Part shown: positions 1-7,546 of the stretch, piece after piece
How the letters are laid out: each line of letters opens with the position of its first letter
Position numbering within the stretch: position 1 is the first letter of the stretch
Assembly (NCBI GenBank): GCA_033391075.1
Contig: JAWPMV010000001.1
Coordinates: forward strand, 930,001 to 994,000
From: Bacteroidia bacterium
GTDB taxonomy: Bacteria > Bacteroidota > Bacteroidia > J057
Direction of reading: 5' to 3'
DNA length: 64,000 nt
Translations under genes and position numbers: made by a program
The notes under the pieces: generated by a model
What the model was told of the DNA's origin: nothing
Seen by the model: only the letters and a program-made list of their open reading frames with translations
The model's database searches: none

Positions 1-1
1 T

Positions 2-2707
2 GGTTTGAAAGATGCAGGCCAGATCGGAAAGATACAGGTTCATCCTAAAGATCCGGAATTGGTTTATGCGGCTGTATTGGGAAATATCTTTGGGAAGAAT
101 GAGATGCGGGGAGTGTATCGGTCTAAAGATGGCGGAGCCTTCTGGGAACAAATACTTTTCCATAGTGATAGTGTAGGTGCTATCGATTTAGTGATGGATC
201 CCAACAATCCCAGGATTCTTTATGCAGGAATGTGGAGGGCTGAAAGGAAACCCTGGACCATGATCGATGGATCGGAAGAAGGGGGCTTGTATAAATCTAT
301 CGACGGAGGAGATAATTGGGCCAAGTTGAAGGGTGGATTGCCTGAAGGAGTCGGAGGTCGGATTGGAGTTGCTGTTTCGCCTGCCAATGCTAAACGGGTC
401 TGGATGATCCGCGAAATGAAGGAAGAAAGTAAGGGAGGGGTTTTCCGCTCAGATAATGGAGGTAGAAGCTGGACCAAAATAAACCGTGAACATAAACTTA
501 GACAAAGAGCCTGGTACTACTCACGAATTTTCGCTGATCCCAAAGATGAGAATACGGTTTATGTGCTCAATACCAGCATGTACAAATCCATTGATGGCGG
601 CAAGACATTCTCTCGCATCTCTACTCCTCATGGCGACAATCATTGCCTTTGGATCAACCCCTACGACACAGACATCATGATAGAATCCAATGATGGAGGG
701 GCAAATGTGAGCTATAATGGAGGAAAGAGCTGGTCCAGCCAATACAATCAACCCACTTCGGAATTTTACCGACTGACCATTGACAATCAATTCCCTTATC
801 GACTTTATGCCGCTCAGCAAGATAATTCGACCATTTCTGTTCCTTCTAACAGTCCCGGGGGCATCACACCTCTTCAGCATTGGAAAGGAGTAGGGGGCGG
901 AGAAAGTGGACATATAGCCGTCGATCCTCGAGATCCCAATCTTATTTATGCTGGAAACTATATCGGAAGGATTGACCGGACGGATTTAAGTAAAGGCTTT
1001 AGTCGCAACATTACTCATTATCCACAAATGCATGATGGACAAGCAGGACGGGATATCAAATACCGATTTCAATGGAATGCTCCTATTCGCCTTTCTCCGC
1101 ATAATCCTGACAAACTTTATCACTGCTCTCAGTATGTGCATGTATCTACTGATGGAGGAAAAAGTTGGAAAGTGATCAGCCCGGATTTAACAAGCAATAA
1201 AGATGAGTGGCAAAATATCCCCGGAGGTCCTGTTCAGCATGACCATACAGGCGTAGAACTATATACCACCATTTTTGCTTTCGAAGAATCTCCCCAGAAT
1301 GAAGGGGAGCTCTGGGCAGGAACAGATGATGGGCGGGTACATTTAAGTGTGGATGCAGGCGAAAGTTGGGAAGAGATCACGCCCGACAATATGCCGGCTT
1401 TTGCTACAGTTAATATGATTGATCTTTCCCCTCATGAGAATGGAAGGGCTTTTATGGCTGTTTATCGATATAGAGACAATGATTTCATGCCCTATATATA
1501 TAAGACTGAGGATTATGGCGAAAGCTGGGACTTGCTGACCGATGGAAGTAATGGGATTCCTGAAACTCATTTTGTGCGTGTGGTAAGAGAGGATCCTATT
1601 AGAAAAGGCTTGCTCTATGCCGGTACGGAATATGGCATGTATATATCCTTTGATGAGGGTATGAACTGGCAGCCCTTTCAACTAAACCTGCCTACAACGC
1701 CCATCACGGATATGCAGATCAAAAACAATGATCTGGTGCTCGCTACACAGGGACGAGCCTTTTGGATCATGGATGATCTGAGTCCTTTGCAGCAATTTGA
1801 TTCTTCGGTTGAAGATAAAATTGCTCATCTCTATGTTCCTCGTGCGGCATACAGGAGTCAAATCAGAGGATTTCGTGGAGGAAATGCTCCCAAATCCGCT
1901 CCCAATGGTGCTGTTTTTTACCTCAATCTTATCAGCAAGCCCGGAAAGAAAGATACAGTGGCTTTATCAGTGCTGAATAAATTTGGCGAAGTCATGAGCA
2001 GGATGTCCACCCATCCGAAAAAAGGAGAAAGCCGATTGAATTTGAAGAAGGGACTGAATCGCATCGTCTATAATTTGAGGGGGGAAAGACCTGATTTGAT
2101 CAAAGGCTCTTTTATGTCTCTGGCCGATACCCGTGGACCTAAATTGCCTCCGGATACCTATCAGGTAGTGCTAAAGGCAATGGGAGAAAGTGAAAGTCAA
2201 AGTTTTCAGATTAAAAAGGACCCGAGATGGGAGTCTTCAGATAGCGATTTGAAAGAGCAATATGATTTGGCGCTCGAAGTTCGCTCCCTCTTGAATTCGG
2301 CGCATCATGCTATCCGCAAGATTCGAAGTATCCGTGAGCAAAGCATGGAATTGGCAGTGAGGGCTGAAACGGCAGGCTTTAGTTCGGAATTGATGAGCGA
2401 TGCAAAATATATGGGAGAGAAATTGACCACTTTAGAAAATAAGCTCATTCAAACCAAAAATGAGAGCGGGCAGGACCCCATCAATTATCCTTCTCAGATT
2501 GATGACCAGATCGCTTATCTATACAGTGTGGTAAATGCTCAGGATGCCTCTCCGACTCTGGGTTGCTATGAGCGCTTTGAAGATTTGAAAAAAGATCTGC
2601 AGCCCTATTTAGATGAGCTTCAGGAAATCATCGATAATGAGTTGAAGTTCTTTACCGAAAAAGTAGATCGCATGGATTTGCCCTGGATTGTATTGCCGAA
2701 GGAGTAG
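2..2707 (+). CDS. VPS10/sortilin-type BNR-repeat propeller protein, 5' truncated
   Basis: The reading frame is open from the first bases of the window, so the true start and probably the signal peptide lie upstream; the TTG at position 5 is not a credible start. About 900 residues are visible. The first two thirds hold repeated BNR/Asp-box motifs of the form S-x-D-G-G-x-x-W (SKDGGAFWEQ, SIDGGDNWAK, STDGGKSWKV, SVDAGESWEE), typical of VPS10/sortilin-like and sialidase-like beta-propellers. The last 250 residues are mainly alpha-helical and lack an obvious T9SS tail. Such proteins of about 1000 residues are common secreted or periplasmic proteins in Bacteroidota and are often annotated as glycosyl hydrolases, but I see no catalytic motif that would support an enzymatic call. 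It stands alone: the next gene starts 112 bp downstream. Confidence 0.85.
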   Translation, partial: GLKDAGQIGKIQVHPKDPELVYAAVLGNIFGKNEMRGVYRSKDGGAFWEQILFHSDSVGAIDLVMDPNNPRILYAGMWRAERKPWTMIDGSEEGGLYKSIDGGDNWAKLKGGLPEGVGGRIGVAVSPANAKRVWMIREMKEESKGGVFRSDNGGRSWTKINREHKLRQRAWYYSRIFADPKDENTVYVLNTSMYKSIDGGKTFSRISTPHGDNHCLWINPYDTDIMIESNDGGANVSYNGGKSWSSQYNQPTSEFYRLTIDNQFPYRLYAAQQDNSTISVPSNSPGGITPLQHWKGVGGGESGHIAVDPRDPNLIYAGNYIGRIDRTDLSKGFSRNITHYPQMHDGQAGRDIKYRFQWNAPIRLSPHNPDKLYHCSQYVHVSTDGGKSWKVISPDLTSNKDEWQNIPGGPVQHDHTGVELYTTIFAFEESPQNEGELWAGTDDGRVHLSVDAGESWEEITPDNMPAFATVNMIDLSPHENGRAFMAVYRYRDNDFMPYIYKTEDYGESWDLLTDGSNGIPETHFVRVVREDPIRKGLLYAGTEYGMYISFDEGMNWQPFQLNLPTTPITDMQIKNNDLVLATQGRAFWIMDDLSPLQQFDSSVEDKIAHLYVPRAAYRSQIRGFRGGNAPKSAPNGAVFYLNLISKPGKKDTVALSVLNKFGEVMSRMSTHPKKGESRLNLKKGLNRIVYNLRGERPDLIKGSFMSLADTRGPKLPPDTYQVVLKAMGESESQSFQIKKDPRWESSDSDLKEQYDLALEVRSLLNSAHHAIRKIRSIREQSMELAVRAETAGFSSELMSDAKYMGEKLTTLENKLIQTKNESGQDPINYPSQIDDQIAYLYSVVNAQDASPTLGCYERFEDLKKDLQPYLDELQEIIDNELKFFTEKVDRMDLPWIVLPKE

Positions 2708-2819
2708 GGGGAATCCTATTCTCATTGGAATCTGCAGGATACTCAGCACAAGCTACCGTTTCCTCAAAGGCCGAGCATCTATTATTGAGCTCTGCTAGCT
2801 TGAGGGAAAGTTTATAATC

Positions 2820-4643
2820 ATGAAAAGAACAATTTTATTCCTCATCTCCCTGATTCTTTTGTCCAGTGAAATCCTGGCAACCCAAATACCTGAGAATATG
2901 CAGGGCTTTTGGCAAACGGAAGACGTAAAGATATTTTTCTATCCGAATGGGCTTAAGGTTAATGCAACTGATCCCACAAGTGTGGCTTTCGATATAAAGA
3001 CCATTCCCGATGGCAATTATTGGCAGTTGGAAAGTATGAGGACAAAAGGGGACACGGTAACGATAAGGTTCCTTCGAAAAAGCAGTTGGTCTAAGTTACA
3101 TGTGAAATATGTGTACCAATCTGAGCAAGAAGCCATGTTTCGATTCGACGATTCTAAATGGATTCGATTTGAAAAAGTGCTTGGCCAGCCAGTAAATTAT
3201 TCTTCTTTATTCAATTTTGAAATAACCTTGGATAAAGAGATCTGGACTGAAGATTTTTTTAATGAAAACTATTCGGAGGGCTTTAAACTGATCCATTCAC
3301 TTCCAAAAGAATTACAAGGGTATTGGGCTGATCATAAGCATATGCAAGCCATTTATCCTACTCAAATTAATCATTGGTTTCATATCTATAAATTAACAAA
3401 GATCTACCAAAAGGGGGACTTTTTCCAAATAGAAGCAGATGAGGAAGGAAGTAGCAATAAGATGCTGATCATAATGAAAAAGGATGGGGAACAATTGCAC
3501 ATACAAAAATATTCTTTCGCCATAATGAACAGGCAACTTTCTTTCATTTCTTCCCTAAAAAAGCTGAATAGTGAAGGAATGCGGATGGGAGAAGTAGAAA
3601 GAAATTTCTTTAAGACCTATTACCTCCCTGTCCTTTATGATCGCTTACATAATTTTAATAAAACTGCTCGTCTCAGCCCAGAGGGTAGCTTCGAAATTTT
3701 TGGTAAGAGCTGGAAAGTTACGGACATGTATGAAAGTCCTGAGGAGCTGACCCAAAATAAATACTACAGCCTCTTTGTAGAAATTGAAGAACCGGTAAAT
3801 CATAGCCGGAAGATCGTAATGATCCAAACATTCAATGAGGAGACCACTATTGATATAGAGCTTGGTCGAGAGTCTTATCGCTTTGAATCATTTTGGTCCG
3901 TATTTGGATTAATGATCGGCCAGGCTGCTGTTTTTCTGCTCATTTTTCTCTTAGCCCTCATTGTTTTTTACCGACTATTTCTCCTCCCCCGCAAACTCAA
4001 ACAGCGACTTTCTCAGGTACAATTAGAAGGCATCAAATCACAACTCAATCCCCATTTTCTATTTAACAGCATTTCCTCCATTCAAAGCCTGATGAATCAA
4101 GGGAAAACCGATGAGGCCAATACCTATTTAAATGATTTCTCGGATTTATTGAGGTATCATTTGGATGAAGGGGCCGAGGATTTGGTATTGCTTTCGGAAG
4201 AATTGGCCGCCCTGCAGCACTACTGTCAATTGGAGCAGTTACGAAGCCCTTTTCAATTATCCCTTGAAGTGGATACACAATTGAATGCGGAGCAAATAGA
4301 ATTGCCCAATCAAATTCTACAAATAATAGTTGAAAATGCCATTAAGCATGGCTTGAGACTGGTGGGTAATCCTGTATTAAACATCCGTCTTCAGAAAATT
4401 AATCATCACCTGAGAATTAGCATTGTCGATAATGGTCCCGGGATTCATGCTCAGGAAGTTGAGAATAGGTCCTTAATTAGCCGGAGGAAAACCCATAAAG
4501 GCCTGGAACTGATTCGCGAGAAGATTAAACTTCTCAAAAAGAAAGGGATCAACTTAAAACTGGAGATCAAGGATCGACAGCTTGAATTGGGGGAAGATGA
4601 GAGTGGTACCCGAGTAAATTTGGATGTGCCCCTAACTTATTAA
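2820..4643 (+). CDS. LytS/YehU-type sensor histidine kinase
   Basis: A 607-residue membrane sensor kinase. A signal peptide (residues 1-20) precedes a sensor region of about 335 residues, one membrane span near 358-390, and a cytoplasmic His_kinase (PF06580) domain. The phospho-acceptor is H412 in the motif LNPHFLFNSI; the ATPase part has the N-box IIVENAIKHG and the G-box IVDNGPGI. The sensor part seems to hold two related halves (IPENMQGFWQ near residue 25 and LPKELQGYWAD near 165), perhaps a duplicated ligand-binding module. It lies 6 bp upstream of a LytTR response regulator and surely forms a two-component pair with it. The signal is unknown. The call is firm from motifs; the sensor domain is not one I recognise. 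Confidence 0.93.
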   Translation: MKRTILFLISLILLSSEILATQIPENMQGFWQTEDVKIFFYPNGLKVNATDPTSVAFDIKTIPDGNYWQLESMRTKGDTVTIRFLRKSSWSKLHVKYVYQSEQEAMFRFDDSKWIRFEKVLGQPVNYSSLFNFEITLDKEIWTEDFFNENYSEGFKLIHSLPKELQGYWADHKHMQAIYPTQINHWFHIYKLTKIYQKGDFFQIEADEEGSSNKMLIIMKKDGEQLHIQKYSFAIMNRQLSFISSLKKLNSEGMRMGEVERNFFKTYYLPVLYDRLHNFNKTARLSPEGSFEIFGKSWKVTDMYESPEELTQNKYYSLFVEIEEPVNHSRKIVMIQTFNEETTIDIELGRESYRFESFWSVFGLMIGQAAVFLLIFLLALIVFYRLFLLPRKLKQRLSQVQLEGIKSQLNPHFLFNSISSIQSLMNQGKTDEANTYLNDFSDLLRYHLDEGAEDLVLLSEELAALQHYCQLEQLRSPFQLSLEVDTQLNAEQIELPNQILQIIVENAIKHGLRLVGNPVLNIRLQKINHHLRISIVDNGPGIHAQEVENRSLISRRKTHKGLELIREKIKLLKKKGINLKLEIKDRQLELGEDESGTRVNLDVPLTY

Positions 4644-4649
4644 GCGCTT

Positions 4650-5396
4650 ATGAGCATTCGTGCCCTTTTAATTGATGACGAGCAGCCCAATTTGGAAAAC
4701 CTGCGGATATTGTTGGAAAAACACTGTCCGCAGGTAGAGATTTTGGGGACGGCCATGAATAAAGCTTCAGCCCTTGAAGCCTTTGCCATGCATCAACCCA
4801 ATGTGCTGTTTCTGGATGTTGAAATGCCCGCTCATAATGGCTTCGAAATATTGGAGGCAATGGGTGCTGAACGGGATTTTGAAGTAATTTTCGTTACGGC
4901 CTTTCATCAATATGCCATTGATGCCATTCGCTTTTCGGCCCTGGATTATTTGCTTAAGCCTATTCGCGTGGAGGAGTTGGTCAAAGCCATTGAAAAATTG
5001 AGTGAGAAGCAGGAGGAAAGCCAGCGAAAAGAGCAGATGGAAAATATGATCGCCAATCTAAAGCGTGATCATCAGGAGAAGAAGATCGCTATCACCAGTT
5101 CAGACAGAATTGATTTTATAAAACTATCGGAAATACTGTATTGTAAGAGTGATAATAATTACACCATTTTTTTTCTGAAGAATGAACGGAAAATCATCGC
5201 TTCTCAGACCCTGAAAACCTACGAACGACTGCTTAGGGAGCTGGATTTCTTTCGCGTGCATCAATCCTATCTTATCAATACCCAATACATCCAATCTATC
5301 CTCAGAAAAGAAGGAGGGCAGGTACTTATGCAAAATGGAGCGGCGCTGCCTATAAGTCGCATGAAGAAAGACTCGCTGATGGAATTGCTCAGTTGA
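4650..5396 (+). CDS. LytTR-family response regulator
   Basis: A 248-residue response regulator. The receiver domain (residues 1-120) has the acidic pocket D9/D10, phospho-acceptor D56 in FLDVEMP, a conserved T near 80 (VTAF) and K of LLKPI. The C-terminal LytTR DNA-binding domain (about 145-248) shows the typical DRIDFIKLSEILYCKSDNNY start and the FFRVHQSYLIN segment. It follows the LytS-type kinase by 6 bp and is the expected output partner. Targets are not evident; the only same-strand gene just downstream is the ion channel, which has its own promoter. Confidence 0.95.
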   Translation: MSIRALLIDDEQPNLENLRILLEKHCPQVEILGTAMNKASALEAFAMHQPNVLFLDVEMPAHNGFEILEAMGAERDFEVIFVTAFHQYAIDAIRFSALDYLLKPIRVEELVKAIEKLSEKQEESQRKEQMENMIANLKRDHQEKKIAITSSDRIDFIKLSEILYCKSDNNYTIFFLKNERKIIASQTLKTYERLLRELDFFRVHQSYLINTQYIQSILRKEGGQVLMQNGAALPISRMKKDSLMELLS

Positions 5397-5512
5397 TGTT
5401 TATGACAATCCCCATTTGAGCTGGTAATAATAATTTAGCTATTGTAGCAATGATTTTTTTGTCCGGTTTACTTTCCATTTTCTTCTTTGGACCTCTTTCA
5501 ATAATTCGAGTC

Positions 5513-5543
5513 TTTAGAATGTCCCTTCAAAGGATTACCTTTG
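5513..5543 (+). promoter_or_regulatory. Bacteroidota-type promoter of the ion channel gene
   Basis: TTTA at 5513-5516 (one base off TTTG), 19 bp, then TACCTTTG at 5536-5543, matching the -33/-7 consensus of the Bacteroidota primary sigma factor. It lies 56 bp upstream of the channel start codon. Confidence 0.5.
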
Positions 5544-5599
5544 CCGGAACGTTTTCTTAAGATCGGTCCTTAAAAACGCACAACAGATACATAACCTCC

Positions 5600-6400
5600 A
5601 TGCTTAAGCGTCTCAGTCACTTTTTTACGGATGATAAGATCGTTTTTGTTGTCATCTTACTAAATGCTGTCCTCCTTTGTGCTCTGGCCTTTGATCTGGA
5701 CATCCAAACCGTGCACACCCTCGAATGGTTGGACTTCGGATTCATTATCTATTTCTTATTAGAGGCTTTATTTAAAATACGGGAAAGTGGCTGGAAGGAC
5801 TACATCAAAATGGGCTGGAACCGCTTTGATTTTGTGATCCTGGTACTAAGTATGCCAACTATCTTTGCCCTACTGTATGGCAATATTCAGGAATCAGACT
5901 TTTCTCTCATTTTCCTTTTCCGTATCGTCAGGGTAGTTCGCTTCTTTAAGTTCCTCAAATTCATCCCTAATATGGAGGAATTGTTAGCAGGGATAAGAAG
6001 AGCTTTTAAAGCCTCAGTATTTGTCGTGCTTGCTTTCGTAATCTTTGGCTTTGTGATTTCGATGATCAGCAATAAGATATTTGGGGAGGTAGCCCCGGAA
6101 ATGTTTGGCGATCCGGTAATCTCTTTCTATAATATTTTTAAGGTCTTTACCATAGAGGGATGGTTTGATGTACCAGAGAAGATTATCGAAAGTGGAGGTT
6201 GGACAGGACAGGAAGCCTTTTGGACAAAAGTTTACTTTATCATCATAGTTGTCACAGGGGGATTATTCGGTTTGTCTATTGTAAATGCAATCTTCGTTGA
6301 GGAAATGGTACGGGATAATAATGATGACCTGATCCTGAAAATTGAAGAGATGGATAAAAAGCTGGATACGCTACTTCAGAGGGATTCTTCTTCGCAGTAA
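5600..6400 (+). CDS. Bacterial voltage-gated cation channel, predicted Ca2+-type filter
   Basis: A 266-residue single-domain channel subunit of the NaChBac/NavAb type (Ion_trans, PF00520), expected to form tetramers in the inner membrane. S1-S3 occupy about residues 13-95. S4 is at 108-120 with basic residues at every third position (R108, R111, R114, K117, K120), the voltage sensor. S5 is near 138-160, the pore loop holds the filter TIEGWFD at 184-190, and S6 is near 210-232. A charged, probably coiled-coil tail (232-258) follows, as in related channels. NavAb-type sodium channels have TLESW(S/A); the Gly after Glu and the terminal Asp here resemble the calcium-selective CavMr (TLEGWVD, from memory). 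Ion selectivity is therefore inferred as Ca2+, not shown. Confidence 0.9.
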   Translation: MLKRLSHFFTDDKIVFVVILLNAVLLCALAFDLDIQTVHTLEWLDFGFIIYFLLEALFKIRESGWKDYIKMGWNRFDFVILVLSMPTIFALLYGNIQESDFSLIFLFRIVRVVRFFKFLKFIPNMEELLAGIRRAFKASVFVVLAFVIFGFVISMISNKIFGEVAPEMFGDPVISFYNIFKVFTIEGWFDVPEKIIESGGWTGQEAFWTKVYFIIIVVTGGLFGLSIVNAIFVEEMVRDNNDDLILKIEEMDKKLDTLLQRDSSSQ

Positions 6401-6460
6401 GATCAAATCATCAAGCTTGTGTTAAGGCAGTATTAAAATCATAAAATCTCCTAAAAATTG

Positions 6461-6491
6461 TTTGCTTAAAACTTCCATCCCTCTATCTTTG
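6461..6491 (+). promoter_or_regulatory. Promoter of tRNA-like RNA unit 1
   Basis: TTTG at 6461-6464, exactly 19 bp, then TATCTTTG at 6484-6491: a full match to the Bacteroidota consensus. Transcription should start near 6497. The same 19-bp spacing is seen before units 2 and 3. Confidence 0.7.
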
Positions 6492-6496
6492 CAGCG

Positions 6497-6655
6497 GGTT
6501 TTAGGGAGTACTCCTTTTACATGAAATCCTATACAGATAAAGCAGTTTTGAATGCTGCTTAGAGGTTTATGAAAGGTTCGAATCCTTTCTCTGTAACTAC
6601 GCGAGTAGTAGTAGTCCTTTATAATCGGTCCCCGGAATATCCGGGGATTTTTTTT
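6497..6655 (+). ncRNA. tRNA-like small RNA, unit 1 of 3
   Basis: Predicted transcript of about 160 nt between a consensus promoter and an intrinsic terminator. It holds a tRNA-like fold: acceptor strand TACAGA (6532-6537) pairs with TCTGTA (6590-6595), and the T-arm is GAAAGG (6571-6576), loop TTCGAAT, CCTTTC (6584-6589), so the 12-bp acceptor/T stack of a tRNA is kept. Between them is only one hairpin (6540-6560, 7-bp stem, loop TTTGAAT) that looks like an anticodon arm reading TGA with U33 and A37; there is no D-arm. After the fold comes the block conserved in all three units (6599-6617, CGAGTAGTAGTAGTCC) and then the terminator. A 13-codon ORF (ATG at 6521, ending VLNAA) overlaps the hairpin. 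I cannot match it to a named RNA family; a pseudo-tRNA is the main alternative. Confidence 0.6.
6629..6655 (+). terminator. Intrinsic terminator of unit 1
   Basis: TCCCCGG, loop AATAT, CCGGGGA, then eight T residues (6648-6655). The 5' half of the stem is preceded by the conserved AATCGG shared with unit 3. Confidence 0.85.
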
Positions 6656-6755
6656 ATTTCGCTGTAACCTCTTTTTAAAATATTCGTTGATATATTCGTA
6701 ATTATTCAATGTTATTTTGAATATTTTAAAAAATATCAGATTTATTTTAATAATA

Positions 6756-6786
6756 TTTGAATTATCAATATAAAATCCTATCTTTA
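6756..6786 (+). promoter_or_regulatory. Promoter of tRNA-like RNA unit 2
   Basis: TTTG at 6756-6759, exactly 19 bp, then TATCTTTA at 6779-6786. One base off the -7 consensus; the spacing equals that of units 1 and 3. Confidence 0.65.
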
Positions 6787-6791
6787 CTAAA

Positions 6792-6988
6792 GAATCAAGG
6801 AGATATTTGAAAAACATTACAGAATGTAAAGGCAATTGCCACAGATTGCCAGGGAAAGTCTAAAAAATTCAGATGCTTTGTTGAAGGGCTTTGAATTGAA
6901 AGACTGAAGGTTCGAATCCTTCTTCTGTAACACACGAGTAGTAGTAGTCCTTTTTAATTGGTCCCCGACATCCCTTGTCGGGGTTTTT
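6792..6988 (+). ncRNA. tRNA-like small RNA, unit 2 of 3
   Basis: Predicted transcript of about 197 nt. The acceptor TACAGAA (6818-6824) pairs perfectly with TTCTGTA (6923-6929), extendable to 8 bp with the flanking T/A. The T-arm is GAAGG (6906-6910), loop TTCGAAT, CCTTC (6918-6922). About 80 nt lie between, longer than a normal tRNA core. They include the palindrome GGCAATTGCC (6831-6840), a pair AGTCT/AGACT (6857-6861 and 6901-6905) and an inner hairpin AATTCAGA/TTTGAATT, but no convincing anticodon arm. The conserved AGT block is at 6932-6950, followed by a terminator whose stem differs in sequence yet still pairs. No in-frame start codon exists for a peptide reading through the GTA repeats here, which argues that RNA rather than peptide is conserved. 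Confidence 0.6.
6963..6988 (+). terminator. Intrinsic terminator of unit 2
   Basis: CCCCGACA, loop TCCCT, TGTCGGGG (8 perfect pairs), then TTTTT at 6984-6988. Stem bases differ from units 1 and 3 on both sides while pairing is kept. Confidence 0.85.
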
Positions 6989-7076
6989 CCTTTTTACAGG
7001 TGTGGTATTTAGATTATTGTAAAATTTGAGCTTTTTTTTATAAAAAGTTAAATAAATGCAATATTTTTTAGAAATA

Positions 7077-7107
7077 TTTGAATCGTAAATAAAATATACT
7101 ACCTTTG
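7077..7107 (+). promoter_or_regulatory. Promoter of tRNA-like RNA unit 3
   Basis: TTTG at 7077-7080, exactly 19 bp, then TACCTTTG at 7100-7107: a full consensus match with the same spacing as units 1 and 2. Confidence 0.7.
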
Positions 7108-7112
7108 ATATA

Positions 7113-7317
7113 AGAAAGTCATCGAGGCTTTCAGTTCTCTGCAGGATGATGAAAATGGAAGACATACCCCTTTGTCTCGGGGGCGAGGGTTAGGGACAAA
7201 GCCCCCCTTAATTGGGGGGCCTAACCGCCTCAAGAAGGTTCGATTCCTTCTCCTGCAGCACGCGAGTAGTAGTAGTCTATTAAAATCGGTCCCCGGTCTA
7301 GCCGGGGATTTTTTTTT
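7113..7317 (+). ncRNA. tRNA-like small RNA, unit 3 of 3, class II tRNA-like
   Basis: Predicted transcript of about 205 nt and the most tRNA-like of the three. Acceptor TGCAGGA (7140-7146) pairs with TCCTGCA (7251-7257). A D-arm-like segment follows (ATG/CAT stem, loop AAAATGGAAGA at 7152-7162 with the GG pair and A14/A21-like bases), resembling that of tRNA-Leu. An anticodon-like arm comes next (CCCCT 7167-7171, loop TTGTCTC, GGGGG 7179-7183). The variable region is about 50 nt and holds nested complements (CTTTGTC/GACAAAG, GGTTAGG/CCTAACC, CCCCCC/GGGGGG), like a GC-rich palindromic repeat inserted into a variable arm. T-arm GAAGG, loop TTCGATT, CCTTC (7234-7250). The conserved AGT block (7260-7277) and a terminator complete it. 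It may be a decayed tRNA, but the shared 3' module and promoter argue for one RNA family. Confidence 0.6.
7290..7317 (+). terminator. Intrinsic terminator of unit 3
   Basis: TCCCCGG, loop TCTAG, CCGGGGA, then nine T residues (7309-7317). Confidence 0.85.
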
Positions 7318-7407
7318 GGACCCTTCCGCTGCAAGCCGAGTTTCCCTTCAGTAGAAAGGAAGCAGCGCGCATATGGCAGGTAGGATTTAGGTTTATAAGC
7401 TATCTTT

Positions 7408-7471
7408 AAAATGGATCTGTACGCACTCCATAGTTTGCAAAACAAGGGAGTGAGGCTAGTGGCGGTGGGTC
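7408..7471. repeat. 64-bp direct repeat, copy A
   Basis: Begins AAAATGGATCTG and ends GGCGGTGGGTC; near-identical to copy B 138 bp downstream (about five differences). It contains an internal hairpin CACTCC...GGAGTG around the core AGTTTGCAAAACAA. Nearby CCGCTGCAA motifs (7329 and 7483) hint at a larger decayed repeat or MITE-like element between 7317 and 7610. No ORF worth calling is present. Confidence 0.75.
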
Positions 7472-7546
7472 TGGAAGGCCTCCGCTGCAATCCGCAGCAG
7501 TATAGATTTAATCAGTAAGCTTTCTATACACAAAACACACTACACA

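Noticed and set aside
6569-6660. Leader peptide with a run of valines (TRVVVV) and terminator, as in an ilv-type attenuator
   Set aside because: Unit 1 has an in-frame ATG at 6569, but units 2 and 3 have stops before the valine codons and no start, the peptide ends differ, and no biosynthetic gene follows any terminator.
6532-7277. Attachment-site repeats of an integrative element at a tRNA 3' end
   Set aside because: Each unit has its own matching 5' acceptor strand with compensatory changes and its own promoter; no integrase gene is in the window.
6497-7317. tmRNA (ssrA)
   Set aside because: Units are too short, lack a tag reading frame in the right place and a terminal CCA, and there are three of them.
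6422-7490. Minus-strand reading frames with a repeated G-P-I-x-x-DYYYS motif and GEGxEPS-like ends
   Set aside because: They are antisense to the T-arm and AGT block of the RNA units; the conserved residues simply reflect conserved RNA bases, and coding outside those blocks is not conserved.
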